From: Manis javanica
Taxonomy: Eukaryota; Chordata; Mammalia; Pholidota; Manidae
Length of the DNA: 64,000 bases
NCBI RefSeq assembly: GCF_040802235.1
Contig: NC_133170.1
Location: forward strand, 2,123,001-2,187,000
Direction: 5' to 3'
In this document: in pieces, positions 1-14,400 of the stretch
Layout of the letters: each line of letters begins with the position of its first letter
How positions within the stretch are numbered: the stretch's first letter is position 1
Notes under the pieces: generated by a model
What the model was told of the DNA's origin: nothing
What the model saw: the letters and a program-made list of their open reading frames with translations, nothing else
Database searches by the model: none
Position numbers and translations under genes: made by a program

Positions 1-2326
1 TTTATGTGATTATTATCTATTAATAAATTTTAAAATATAAAGTCATTTAAAATGATAAATCTATTGCTATTCACATGCCAATATTTTAAGTGAAAGCCCA
101 CTTTTTCAACTAAAAACTAGTGAAAGGAATAACATTGTTTTACAGTTCTGCAAATATTTCTGGTATCTGACATCATAGAAGAAAGCTGGATCCTCATATC
201 TGCCCCTGCCTTCAATTGTTGACATTTCCTGTTTTGATTGAAGCAGGTGAACAGAATTGAGCCTTGCATGCTTATGGAGTTAGAAAAAGGAGAACATTAT
301 AGACCCCCTAAAACGGTAGGATCCCATACATCTTACAGATACTAAAATATTTGACATTTCGATCTTACTGCTCTTGTCGTCTGCCGTACTTCTGTCCATT
401 CCTCAAGCCCCAGCGACAGGACGGACGTCCTGACAGTCTTTTCTAAGACCGAAGTCTCCCGAAGCAGGAATCCTTTGTTTTATTGACCTTCATAGCCTCA
501 GTCTTGCACATGTGCTGAATCATTTTATTTAAACTCTCTAATGAAGCCTATCGGACAGTAGCTGAAATATTTTGAGGTCATGATTTTTTTACATTTTAAG
601 TGTGGGCTTTTTATTTCATTTTCTTTGAAACAACCGACAGAAACAGCTGCCTTGGAACAAGGGGCTTATAATCAAATCCATCTGGTCAAGATACCTGAAA
701 GTATAAAGAACAAGTTGTGATTTAGTACACAGAAATAACTTACGATTCTCTTCTTCCTTCTACTTCAGTCCTTGAGTAAAAGTATCATTTGTAGAATAGT
801 ACATTAATCACTGCTGTGGTAGAAAACATGGAGAATTCTAGGATGCTGTATGATAGTACAGAAAATGATGACCATCGTAGTAAGAATATTTGGAAAATAA
901 TGGACAGCACTTAAATATTCTTCAGGAACATGGTTGGTTGTTTACACTTTAAAAATTCTCAAACATGTAAGTAAAAATACAAATATATTTTTCCTTGTAA
1001 AAATGAAAACATTGAAAATATACAGCATTGCATTGTAGATTTTTAACTTTCACTTGATACACATTACATATATTTTTGAAACTTGCCTTCATGCTTTTAG
1101 AGATTATTTATATAGAGATATAACGAACGTGTAGATCTTCCCCATTCTTTTAAACAAACACATGATACTCTATAAAGCGTGGATGTAAGTTACCAGCTCT
1201 TGTTCAGCTGTTTCATACATTCATAAGTAGGTAGTCACATCTCACACCTTCTACTTCCTGAGTCATGTTTATGATTAATGTTCATTTTTCTTAGAATGCT
1301 GTTCAGAGGCCCTTGAGGCTGCTGATGACGATTACAACAGTTGAACAAACCTAAACTCTTCTGCAGGAAACCCACATTTGCTTTTTGTGATCTGAGGGGA
1401 GAGGGCAGTGCTCTGAAGTATCATGAATGGAAACGCAGTGCACTCGGGTGCTGGCATTTTGTGCTGTCTGTGCGGTCGAGCAGATAGGCCCACATACTGG
1501 GAGGCTCCCGTGGTAGTTACTGGGCTTGTTCCTGCTCCCCACCACCTGTCTCACTCCAGCTCTCTCGTCTGTAGATGTTTTAAGCACTTAGCACAACAAA
1601 GCACTATTTTATTACTGGTTTGCTGGCCTGGAACTCCTGGTCTGCAGAGGTGGACGGAGAAGTTATGTGTAAGACGTGGTGTTGTGTCATGATACAGATA
1701 CTGACAACCTGTGAGACACGCAAGATGAAGTAACAACTCCTTGTGTTCATTTAGTCATTCAACTAATGCTTGCTTGAGCATTTATGTGTTAGAATATAAT
1801 GGTCGACCAAACAAACGTGGTCCCTGCTGTGGGAGCGTTCAGTCTTGGGGACGTGGAAGGAACTTGAGCGAGAACTGCTCTGTTGGATCACGAAGAATGA
1901 ATAGAAATACAGCAATAAAATGGGAGGAACGTGTATTTTAGACTGGGCGGAGCGGGGACTCACGTGCCGGAGTACCAGGCTGTGGAAGGCTGTCATCCAT
2001 CCAAGGACTGTGAGGTGTTCTCTGTCGAGATCATACAGGCTCTGTGAGCGCAAGTGGTACATTTGGAGGCTGAAAAGGAAGACAGGCCGGATATGAATGG
2101 CAAATTAAGGAATTTAAATTTTTTTTCCTGTGAGCCTTCAATGAGCCAGTTAGCATTTAAACAGTGACAGCCGAAATCTAAGACACTGATTTTGCATTTT
2201 GATACAAAGATACTATTTATGTAAATTAATGATTTAATTCATTATATTAGTCTGTTAGTCTGCTAAGAATGTAGTGATTGATGGTGGCCAATTTTTTTAA
2301 AATCTGGAATTTTTGTTTGTTTTCAG
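1..2326 (+). other. PUS7L: PUS7L intron upstream of the first visible exon
   Basis: No coding segment with splice sites could be supported here. The stretch is AT-rich, without an obvious recent repeat, and ends in a T-rich tract and TTTTCAG acceptor at 2326. Because the first exon begins inside a codon, this must be intron, with the N-terminal coding exons further upstream. Short open frames around 1351-2062 overlap on both strands and show no family motif. Confidence 0.7.
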
Positions 2327-2486
2327 CCTTCACCCTACGAAAAGAAAATCTGGAAATGTTTGAAGCAGTTGGTGTTTTAGCCATCAAACTTGGTGTGATT
2401 CCTTCAGACTTTAGTTATGCAGGACTTAAAGACAAGAAAGCCATCACCTATCAATCAATGGTTGTTAGAAAAGTCACTCCAGAGAG
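2327..2486 (+). CDS. PUS7L: PUS7L exon with TruD catalytic motif
   Basis: Acceptor TTTTCAG just before, donor AGAG|GTACTG after. The exon starts two bases into a codon and ends two bases into an Arg codon that is completed by the next exon. It reads FTLRKENLEMFEAVGVLAIKLG, then VIPSDFSYAGLKDKKAITYQ, then SMVVRKVTPER. In TruD enzymes the Asp of the G-x-KD motif is the nucleophile attacking the uridine ring; here it is the GAC codon at 2431-2433. All motif residues are intact. Confidence 0.94.
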
Positions 2487-5400
2487 GTACTGAAGCATTA
2501 CTTTATAAGACAGAACTTCACTTTCTTATGGCAACAAATAAATAGATGTCAGATTAAAAACTCACAATAATACTAGGAGCATCTTAACATCACTGTCAGC
2601 GGTAATTAATTTATTTCAGGCTCACTGAGCAGCCCATTCTGCCTTAGTCATATATATATCTTCTGAATAGAGTTACATCTTAAATTTACATTGAAAATAC
2701 AGGTAGTTTTAGAGTAGAAGCTTTGAGAAGCAGCAGATTTTAAATGATCTAAATTGTTTCTGAACATCCTGTACTGTGTTCTAATATACATTTATATTCA
2801 GGACAGTGTACTGAAAATATATATTTTTTTCTAATTACTGTAGTTTTCGTTACTCTTACATTTAAAATAAATCGTTGTTAAATAAAATGTAAAGTACTCA
2901 AATTTCATCTCCCTTCAGCTTAATCAAATTTAAAAATATTTTTATAATTATAAAAAATTAATTGTAGATGTAGAAAATAGAAAGAAATATAAAAAGGAAA
3001 TTAAGCCACTAATAATTCACTCTAAAGAAATAATCGCAATAGTATTTTGATCTATTTCCTTCCAGACCGTGCCATATACACATCACACAGACATCTTAAT
3101 ATATATGAAAAGCATACTATATATAATTTATATTTTCTTACAAAAATAAAATTTATGTCATGAAATATTTTAAAATCAGGTCCCTTGTATAGACTAATTT
3201 ATTTAACATTCTCCTAATTTTGGATATAGAAATTCATTCCAGTTTTTCACTGTAAATAATACTATAATTAATATGGTATATTTTAATCTGTGCCTTGTGG
3301 ATGAGATAAACTTCAAGAAGTTGAATCATAGGGCCAAAGTTCAGCCTACTTTGATGTAATATTGATATATTAATCCTTAGTCATCAGCTGTTTAAATATC
3401 CACTATTTTCAGGTAGGTGCTTCTAAGCACTTTTAAGCTTTTATATGAGGGCCAAAAATGTACATGATTTTGCCTTTGTGATTAAGAAATGCAGTATAAG
3501 AGAGGACTTCATATGTTAGAAGGTATTTAGATGTTACAAGAAGTTTGTAACTACTAAAGACAAAAATATTATTAGTTCCTAGGAGGAGAAATTACTTTGA
3601 TTTGACTTATAGGTAGGTGATTTTAATTACCCTTCAAATTATAGTAAGATTTTAGCAGATTAAAAAAATCTGAAGATGTATTTGGAAGGGCAGAAAGCCA
3701 CAGAAAATACAAGTCTGAAGAAAAATGTACATTCTTACAGGATCTTCAAAGTTATGCTGAGATAATGGAAATCTATTCTTTAGACACTGTAGAAGCGATG
3801 CAGCTTTGAGCGAGGAAGCAGTCAGAGTAGAACTATAGGAAAAATCTCTGTGCTAGTGGTTTTTCTTCATAATGTTGGGGGAAGAGAGGCCGAAGGAGAA
3901 AAGGGCAAAGTCTACAGACACTTAAGATGTCGCATCACGTCAACCAAGGAGAAGTCAGAAGGCCTACGCGGACAGAGCGACAGCGCCCGGACAGTGTTTT
4001 TCAGTTCTTGAAGTAACTCTGTGAATGCAGTCCCGTAGTAGTAGGCTTTGTTGCAGATTTGATGAAATAGCATTAACTTTTGAATTCTAAAAAGAATTTG
4101 TTTCTGTGTTCTCATGTAAGTGGTTGCCTGGCAACCGTCACTCATTTAAACTTCCTATTAACTTTTAAATGTAAGAATTAACCGAGTTGATGTGATTTCT
4201 CATTTATAGGTTGAAAAATATTGAAAAAGAAATTGAGAAGAAAAGGATGAATCTGTTCAATATTCGGTCTGCTGATGATTTCCTTAGACTCGGTCAGCTT
4301 AAAGGAAACCACTTTGATATTGTCATCCGAAACTTAAGGAACCAAAAAAATGATTCTGCAAACCTGAGAGAGAGAATTTTGGAAGCAATAGAAAATGTTA
4401 AGGTAAGAAAACTCAATTTTTAAAAATGTTAAGGTAAGAAAACTCAATTTTAGAATACAGTATTACAGGAGAATCTTTAGTCCCTCTCTTTACATTGAGG
4501 AAAGAAGGGAAACTTCCTTTTCTTTGTACTTCTTATGTGCATATATAATTGTTTTTTAAATGATAATTGGGGCCATTTGGCTTATTTTTGCCTTCCTTTT
4601 AGTACCTTTTTATATTAAAAAAACAAACCTTTAATGTAACTTTAAAAAATACAATGTACAGAGGGGGAGAAAATATAAGAAGAGAGATTTTTTTTTTTAC
4701 GTCTGTCAAATACAGTAGTATTTTAGGCAAAGCCTTAATTTTTTTTGAAACTTTGTTCAGTAATTCTTTTCAGAAACCTTTGGTAAATAGTTACACTACT
4801 TTTCAAAATTATGCACAGGCTTTTTTCTTTTCACTTTAATTTTGAGGTTTTTCCATTGTGTACAAATGATAAATCATAGACCTTTTATTATATCTCTCAG
4901 TAAAAATGACTTTAGGTTTTTCAGTAACACTTGCCTGGCATCTAACCATGCACATAAAACCAAAGCCTTCAGCCTGATGGTCTAGGCTGCATGTCAGCAA
5001 CTCCCTGTAAAGATACAGATTAGAAATAGTTTTGGCTTTGTGGGTCTGTATTGGGTCTCTGTCGCAGCCACTCTAACTGACGTTGCGTGGAGCCGTCACA
5101 GACATTACACAAGTGAGTGAGTGTGCCTGTGTCCCAGTAAAGCTTCATGTTCAAAAATAGGTTTGGGCCCCATTTGACCTGTGGGCCATTGGTAGTTTGA
5201 CAACCTCTGATCTAGACCAGTAATTCTCAACTTGACATGCTTTTAAGAAATCTCAGCCGTCAATCTCTACTCAACCAATGAAACCAGAACCTCTGGGGTA
5301 GCAGCGTGGGCAGTGTTTTGCGGGCTCCCTGGCTGGGGTCCTGTTTTGCAGCTGGCACTGCGAAGCGCTGAGCAGGTTCTGGCCACAAAGACCTTGTCAC

Positions 5401-8400
5401 ACGGTTTTATGCCTCTTCAGCAGGGAAACTAACAAGTACTGGTTTTTAATCAATATTATGCCTGATAATCAGGAAAATACCTTCCTTCTAAGGATTTTTA
5501 AAGTCCAGCACGTGTATCTGTGTATACATGTTCTCCAACTGTATACTCTTCAAACGGTTGTTTTTTCAAACCATTTTTTTTTTTTACCAAAAAAAACTTA
5601 CTAAAATGATTACCCCTTAAAAAAAGGAAAGGGTTTCTTTGAACTCTCATAGCATTTATTGCCTGCCTTTCATTTGGCACTATTGAAATACAACTGCCTG
5701 TTATAAAATCTCCACTAATAATCTCAGCTTTAGCCAACTTCCCTTTAGTTCTGAAAATAAGTCTCTGAAGTTTTGTGTTAGAAGATTATAGTTCTACTTG
5801 CTATAAACCTTTTGTTATAGCCAACCCTAAGTAATTTGAAAGGGTACCTGTTACTCTTCAGGTAATTCTAGGATATTATCTAATATTATTTTTCCAAATT
5901 TCATATAATTAAGAATACTTGTGTGTTTATTAATTAAGATAACTAAAAATATTTAGGAGTACTTATTGTATCTGCAGTTGATTTTTGTGAGAGGTAAGGA
6001 CGCAGTTCCTTGTGTACAGGCTGATAACAGATTGTCCCAACATCTCCCGTTGACCTGTCCTGGAGTTGGTGCTCAATGAGAACTGTTGAGTGAATAAATA
6101 TGTACTCACTTCATAAAGTGAGTGTGGAAGGCTGTTTTTATCTTTCAAGAACCATCTGGTCCTGCATTTCCTTTGTGAGAACATGTCTGGCCACTGACCT
6201 TGTCTTTAATGGCTGCAGTGGGAAATCATTTTGACTCCTAAATAGAGAAACAGTTTCTGTTCCTGCAGAAGCGGTGTCTTGCCGTTGTCTTGGCCCGGAC
6301 TTTCAGAGACTGATGCGACCAGACAGTGAGCCGTCGCCCATGCAGAGGGAAATGCATCTGCACTCTCTAACTTGCAGCATCTAAAGACAGCAAAAGAGTC
6401 CCAAAGTCAGAAGCAGCGTGAGCGCAGAGTTGAGATCCAGAGCTGGGCAACCAGCTCCCCTCGGCTTCCTGGGAGCTGCCCTGATTTTAGCACCTAACGG
6501 CCTGCATCTCAGAAAACCCCTCAGTAAAGCGGACCGAAAGCTGACTTATTTTTAAAGCTTTTTGCTGGTTTATTTTCTAACTCTTAATCATTTATTCTTT
6601 TTAGTCTTTAACTGTATAACATTTCTTAGACCATTTGGTCCCCATGCTGATTACAGGATTCTTTTATTAAAACAAATATGAAGAGAAAGATTTGATGACT
6701 TACTCTGACATAGTAATTGCATTTATATGCCTTAAGTCTCTTTGGGGTTATAACAAAGAACCGTAGACCGGGCGGCTTTTACACAATGGAAATTTGTTTC
6801 TTGCAGTGCAGGAGGCTGGAAGCCTGAGATCAGGGTGCCAGCCTGGTCTCATATTCTCCCACGGTGGGAGGAGAATGAGCTAGCTCCAGGACTTTTCTTA
6901 GAAGGGTGCTCATGTGTTCATGAGGGCTCTACCCTCAGGACCTAGTTACTTCCCGACATCCCCACCTCGGAATACCATCACATTAGCATTTCAGTGTAAG
7001 AATTTTTGGGGACACTGGCGTATATAATCCATAGCAACATACTTCTAATGAATTGATTTCTTTGTGTGTTCACAGAATAAAGGGTTTGTGAATTATTATG
7101 GACCTCAGAGATTTGGGATGGGAAGGAAAGTTCACACAGATCAAATTGGATTGGCTTTGCTGAAGAGTGAAATGGTACGGTTTTTAAAATATGATCTTAC
7201 CTGTTTTTTCAGTTGTAGTTACCTACATAAGCCTCCCCTTTCCTTTTTTAACCCGTACAAATGCATGTGTACAGACGCATACATGTACCAGTTACTACAT
7301 CACCAAAATTTATTTAGCAGCTACTGTATTCTTGGTGTCACATAAGAAAGTAAACTGCATGCCATCTCCCTGTCTTTTATACTATTGATACTTAACAGAG
7401 AATTTACCAACACTCACCAAATTCTTCCTGACCTAAATAGAGGATTTAAAGGACATTATCACCCTATAATTCCAGAAATCTGGTTATCAGGTCATATAAA
7501 AGCAATTCACCCAAAGCCAAAGACTAAAAGGGGGACAGAAAATTAGACAAAAAAAAATATGACTAGTTTCAAATGAAACTAAAAATGCATCACACAAATA
7601 AGATGCCACATTTGCCTAGTAATTAAAATTACATATACATTCTTTCCTTAGTATATATTATATATATTTATATGATATGGTATATATATATATATAATGG
7701 TTATGTATTAAATATACATATATAATTTTATATTGGATGGACTGCCCATAATAGAGGAAAACTAAAAAGTATAAAAACTAAGTATTTGAGCAAATGTCAG
7801 ACTTTTCACATGACAGTGTCATGCTTGCTCATTTGTGTTGTGCTATGTTTTCTTGCGTGGCAGAGAAAGGCACCGTAAAAGCACTTGTGAGAAGCACCGT
7901 GTGTGTGGACAGCGCTCTCCGCGGGGACCTGCCCTTGAGAGCGGGTTATGTGCCCCCCGCTGCACATGTGCGGCCAGTTCTGGGCCGAGCATTTCAGTGG
8001 GGTTTTGGCAAATGGAATGTAACTGATACAGAAAGGGGTCTAGAAGTCATGTTGATGAGAGATGATTAATTGAACAGTGTTTCTTCCGTGTCTAGAAAAC
8101 TGAGGAGGAAATTAACTTACAAAATATTAGACATTTTACCATTTGGAAGAAGCATTTATTAGTCTGGGGTCTGGAGAATACAACGCGTGTCCTACTTCAC
8201 TTCCACCATTTGTCAAAGATATCACTGTAGGCAGGTTATTTAACTTCCAAGTCTCGGCTTCTTTATCTATAAAATGGATATAATATATTTCACAAGATTT
8301 TTATGAGAATTAAGTTTAACTTTTGTGGAAACACCTGGTATAGAGACAGGCCCGTAGGAGACACTTGCTTAAAAATATGATTAGCCTGTTACTTCGTTGG

Positions 8401-11400
8401 GACTGTTAATTACAAGGGTCCAAGTTGAAGGGCCAAGTGTCAGGCCGGTGTAGGAAAGGCCTTCTAGCAGTCAACCAAAAGATGGGCTGCTTCCCCTGAA
8501 GAACCAGAAAGTCCCGTGTCTCACAGTATTTATGCAAAAGCTGGATGGCTACTCTCTTCTTTCAAATTTCAGATTTCATGCTTCTCTGTGTTGTTTTTCC
8601 TTTTTTTAACTTTGCTGGAGTATCATCAATTTTTGCTATGTAACAAATTACTCCAAAGCTTAGTGCCTTAAAACAACAAGCATGTGTTATCTCCTGTTCC
8701 TGAGGCTCAGGAGCCTGGAAGCAGCTGGGGGGGCCTCTGTGCCTCGGTCTCTCGAGGTGCAGTCACAGCCAGCCAGGCCTGCCGCCCCCGGGGACGTGAC
8801 CAGGCAGGAGGACCTGCTTCCAAGCTCACTGTCGTGCTTGTTGGCGCGAAGCTTAGGTTTCTTGCCCTAGAGCTGCTTGTGCAGCCCCCCCACCCCTCCC
8901 CCGAGAGAGGAGAGGCCACAGCAAACATCGCAGCGTCTTCTATACCCAATCTCGGAAGGGTGTACCTGCACTTCTGCTGCTGTGTTCTGCTTACCAGCCA
9001 CACAGGCCAACCCCGGTAAGGGTGGCAGAGGGCTGTGCCAGGCTCGAGTACCAGCTGGAGGTCACTGGGGCCACCTCACAGGTGGCTCCCCCAGCCAGGA
9101 AGCCATTTTCTTTCCTTCACTGAAAGCACTCCCTCCCCAGCCTCTGCATTCTTTATGTCTCAGTTTAAATTGTCATCCTACTCCCCAAGAAAAAGTGAAT
9201 TCCCCTTCTCTTTTGACTCCTTATCTTATGAGGTCTCTTGGACTTTTCATCTTGGGTTTTATTATATATTATCGCTTCTTCAATCTTTCCCAGTAGACAA
9301 AGGCCATGTCTCTCCTGCTGAACACTGTACCCGCTATGGGACCCTGCACAGTGCCGAGCACACGGCAGAGGCTTAATCATATTTGTTGGGATGAATGAAT
9401 AAGTGCTTAGATAGAAGATTGAGTGGGAGATTGGGTTGAATGATCTTAGGATCCTTTCCTACTATAAGTTATACTTAGAAATAAATTGCAGAGCTGGAGA
9501 CAGTGATAAAATATAGGAACTAGTAGATATCTTTTAAAAAAAGGAAATCTATTTAGTTTTTAAAAGAAAATATTAAAGTTGGCAATTTTTAAAAACAATT
9601 TTGGCAAGTACTTTTAAGACTAAACACTTGTTAGACTTGACATCCCCCAGGCGATTTGACATCCCCCAGGCTTGTGTATGCTGTTCAAGTGTGAGTTTTA
9701 TGTCATTACTTCACACTGGCATCCAGCACTTGATGACAGGTGAGAGATGACAGAAGTAGGTCCACAGAAGTGATGGGGGAACACTTTTTCCAGTCCATAA
9801 TATCCTAAGCCTATGTATAAAGTTGCTTTGTACACATTTATTTTAAATTTAACCTTGTTTAATTTTTGAAATCTTGATGATGAAATTGCAGCATTAACTA
9901 TCATTTGTTAAATACCTACTTTTTTACATGCCAGAGAATTTGTTTCTTTGTATCTTTTTTAAATGAAGTGATTCGTCATTTTCAATTAACGTGTGTGCTT
10001 GCTTGATTTTCAAAGGTGAAGTCTGTGAAATTATTTCTCACACCAGAAGATTTGGATGATCCTGTAAATAGAGCAAAGAAATATTTTCTTCAAACTGGTA
10101 TTTAAGAGCTTTCTTATAGCATCCATAGCCATGCAGATACATGATATAAATGTTATGTTTGCAGGAGGACATTCATTGCAACACAAATGTGATAAGAAAT
10201 AGATTGTAATGTATTATATATTTAATCATTTTATTACATGCACAAGACACTTCACTGCTGGGATTTCTGGGATTTTGTCTGTTTTAACTCTGCTGGGGGT
10301 TGGAGGGGAGAGAAATAGCTGTTTAGTTTTTCTTGGCCAAAATTTGAGGAAATAAGAATTCCAAATTAAACTGGTGCTGATGGACTGTAAGGACAAGAGA
10401 CTTAAAAATAAACTAATTAAGTTTATTTGTTATATCCAACACTTAGCACATTGTTTCCGGTTCAGTTGCCATTCAGCCATGACTGATAGTTTTGAAACGT
10501 TAGCTCAGTGGGATGATGTGTGGAATGTTTAGTGGAAAGCACTAAGGAGTGGGCGGGCTCTAAAATCATCTACCCAGTTTAATTCTCAGAATGACTTGTT
10601 GGTATCTACTGCAGATTCCTGAGAAGGAGTTTCCTTATGGCAATGATTCTTAAAATTTCACGTGCATAAGAAACACCTGGTACATTTATTAAAATGCTAA
10701 TTCCTACCTGAATGAGCACCTTTGCAATGGAGTTCATTAATCTAATATTAAAAAGCATCTTACTAGCAAGAACTAACAGTATATGTGAAGGATCCGGTTA
10801 TCAACTATTTCTTATTCAAAATATTCTAGTGTCTATAAGAGCTATTTAAAAGTCTCTAGGCTCTCAGGTTTATTTAATGCAAAAAAAATTAAGATCCTGT
10901 AAATAACTCCAAGGTAGTTTATTTTCATTCTGAAGTAGGAATCACTAAAATTGTGGTTCTTGCTATTTTTTTTAAGCAGGGAAAGTGGATGGATCATACA
11001 AACATTTCAAGTGTAGCTGGATTTACAGTTGGTGCTAAACATCATGTTCATATTCATATTTACAAGGTAGCACAGTTCATTACCTGCGAGCATAGTAAAG
11101 GTCTTTATACCAGGCCTTTAAATGAAAGTGGTTGACTGACTGATTCTCTTGTGTGTTTCAGAGGATGCGAGAGGCACACTTTCCCTGCTGCCTGAGTTCA
11201 GAGTCCGAGAGAGAGCGCTGCTGGAGTCCCTGCACCGCTTTGGCGTGACAGAGGACGGCTGCACCCAGGCCTGGTTCTCTTTTCCCCACCCTATGCGCGT
11301 GTTCTATGTCCACGCGTACGGCAGCAGAGTTTGGAATGAGGCGGTATCTTACAGACTTGCAACCTACGGATCCCGAGTAGTGGAGGGTGACTTGGTCTGT

Positions 11401-14400
11401 TTGGATGAAGATGTTGACGAGAATGTCCCAAATACTAAGGTAAGTATCGTTTCATCAAGGTTTTCCAAGAGTAGTTACCAGAACATTGATTTTCAGAAAT
11501 CCTTATTTTAGAAACAACTTAAAAGTAATCATACATTTTATATTCTTACTTGCATTGATTACCTCCTGCTATGCTGTCAGTTGAAGCTTGACACATGTCA
11601 GTAAATGGAAAAACAAAAATAGGGGTGTGAAGTGGAAGGTACAAAGAGAGTGAACCTTCCTTTAAAGAGCACATTAAAAAAATCACACAGGTGGTGAATA
11701 AAACGGCCTCCTTGAAAGTGAAACTCGAAGCGTTACAAGCCATGCTGCCAGTTGCTCTGTCGTGATTCCCGTCTTGAGAAAAATGAACCTCCATTTTTTT
11801 GCACATATTCTTCTAGGCCTTTTCTTCTGCTTTCACATAAATACCCACAGGAAAGTATTCTGTAACTTAACACCAAGAAAAGAAAAAGCAGGACTTAGAG
11901 GCTTAGAACTTGAAATATGAAAAAGAAAAAGAATACAGTTTTCATAATAATGGTGTATGGGGTATGTGATGTGTGCAATTTTTTACATAAGTGTGATTTA
12001 TATAAATGCAGTTTCACTTCATTTTATAAAAATACCTTTTTCCTTTTAACAGTGTCTTAAGAGACATTTATTTTAATGAATGGTAATATAATTTATGTTA
12101 TAAAATCTGAGCCTTGTCCAACTAGTGTTTTTATCTCTGTGGGCACAAATCAAGAAATTAATATTACAAAACTGTAATGTAAAAAGAACAAATTATTATT
12201 CTCCAACATTATCTTGAGAGAGTCTCAAATATGTTTTAGAAATTAGTGAAGGAATTTGAATAGTGCTTTCATAGGAAACATCATACGGTCACTGAATCTT
12301 GGAGGATAAGAGGTTTTTAGAGACCCTCTTTCCTAACTCCCATTTTATAGAGCTGAAAATTGAGACTCAGATTGGCGAGGAGATAGGTTAAGTGACAGAT
12401 CAAGTGACCCAGGCAGCAGAATCAGGAAGACCCAGTTGTCTGACTGCTCGCCAGCTCCGTCTCTGTGGGAGAAGTGATGGGGTGCAGGGGATGCGTCATC
12501 GTCTGGAGAACTCGGCCCGGTTCAGAAACGGAGAAAACCGGACTCAGAACCCTCCATAAAGGGAGCTTTACTTGAATCAGCAGCAGAGGTCTAGGTGTAT
12601 GAATCACAGCTTCTTGGTCTCAGTAATGGGAGCCCACCCCAAACTAACAGAAGGAGAGGCAGGCAGGAATTTATTGGGCCCCGTAACTGAAGTCCTGATT
12701 GACTCAGGCACGGCTGATTCCAGGGGCTAAGCAGGGTCCTACATAATCCACCTCTCGTGTTCTTCAGCTTTCGGTCCTGCTTTCCTCTGTGTTGGAGCCG
12801 TTCTGTCTGGCTTACTCCTCTGGTGGCAGGGTGGGTGTTAGAAACCCGTAAGCTTATTTCTCACAGCTCCGTCAGAAAAGATGGCTTTTCTTTCCCAGCA
12901 GTTTCAGCCAAAACCATGGAATGGGTTTGGGGCACATGCCCAGACCCAGACCTGTCACTGGCCTCGGGTAGTGACTGATTAAGCCTGAGTCCCAAGGGCT
13001 CTTTCCTGGGGCCACATTTGAGAGCTGGGAGGGAGCCCCTGAGAAAATGAGGGTGCTGCTGGAGGAAGGAGGGGGTAAAGGCTGAGTAAGCCAGGACAAC
13101 AGATGTCCGCCTCACTGTTTCGTTCACTGCGTGGCTCATGACCTTTTAGGTAAAGCGATCACTAGGGGCATGAGGTGCCAAGGATGGTCGAGCATGAGGT
13201 GCCAAGGATGGTCGAGCATGAGGTGCCAAGGATGGTCGTACCAACCGAGATGCGGACTCTGGAACTGTGTGAAAGAACCTGTCAGCATTATAGGGTTACT
13301 TTACTTGGTGTGAATTAGAGAAGAGATGCGTATCAGTGGTAAATAGTGGAGAGTCAAAAATGTTCCAACACCTTTCAGAAAACAGGTTTATTTAGATATT
13401 ACCTGGGCAACACGTTGCTTAGTCTATCAGCCATTTCTAATTCAGATTTTCAGAAGTTAAAGGTTACCTTGACAAGGTTTAACAATAATCTCTGAAATAC
13501 GTGTGTCTTATAAGACTTCTGTATAAGATTTCTCATAAATGGCATATGGGGTGTGTAATGTGCATCTACAGTTTAAAATAGTAGGAAACTGTAGGAAACT
13601 AAGCTGTTCCCTTTTATGAAGATTTACTAGAGTAACAGGAGTATCTTACTGCAAGTCACTTGGTAGATTCTCTTACACATTTTTTGTGAGCAAGATAGAG
13701 AAATGTGAGTTAGGCAGTTAAAGAGTTAGATGGATTCATGGTTGGGGAGTAGCTAGCTCGGTCTCTGTGGGAGAAGTGATGTTTGTGATGCAAAAGCATG
13801 TTTGTTATTAATTGATTGCTATGAGCCTGGAGGGAGTTCTGTAAAGACACAACATGTTCTTCCGTACTTGACCGTGTTTGTTCGGTATTTTGATAAGTCA
13901 CAGTATGGTGGTGGGTTTGCTTATGAGTTTGAGAAAGACAACGAGCTGGAAGTGATGATGCGAGAGGGTCGCAGTCCCATGTAATCTGGGCAGATCACAT
14001 CTAGTTTCATATTAACCTCTGAGCGCAGCAGTTAAAAGGAGTTATTTACCAATCATCAAGCCCAAAAGGAAAAGCAAAAAAAGGAGGGATGTCATTGATG
14101 AGAGTAGGGGGGCTTGGGGGGGACCTGGGGGAGACCTGAGGGGCAACTGGGGGAGAAGCAAGAAGATTGAGGCATTCTGGACACTGTATTATGTGCACGT
14201 GTGTGTGTGTGTGTGTGTATCAAATGCTTTGGGAAGATGGAATGCTGCTAATCCCTGTGGAGCGATGATGGCTGTCCTTATAGGTGATCTTTTACGTGCA
14301 GGAGAAATCACTCATTCATCCTGTAAGGGCCTACGGTAACATTTCTCAAACCTGACTTATCATACACCTTTTTCCCTCCTACACTGGATACGTGTTATTA

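Noticed and set aside
1423..2062. Several open frames of 60-100 codons on both strands upstream of the first PUS7L exon
   Set aside because: Mutually overlapping shadows without motif or splice signals.
4403..4423. Read-through of the PUS7L exon past 4402
   Set aside because: It meets TAA within seven codons; the joined exon at 7076 continues the family sequence.
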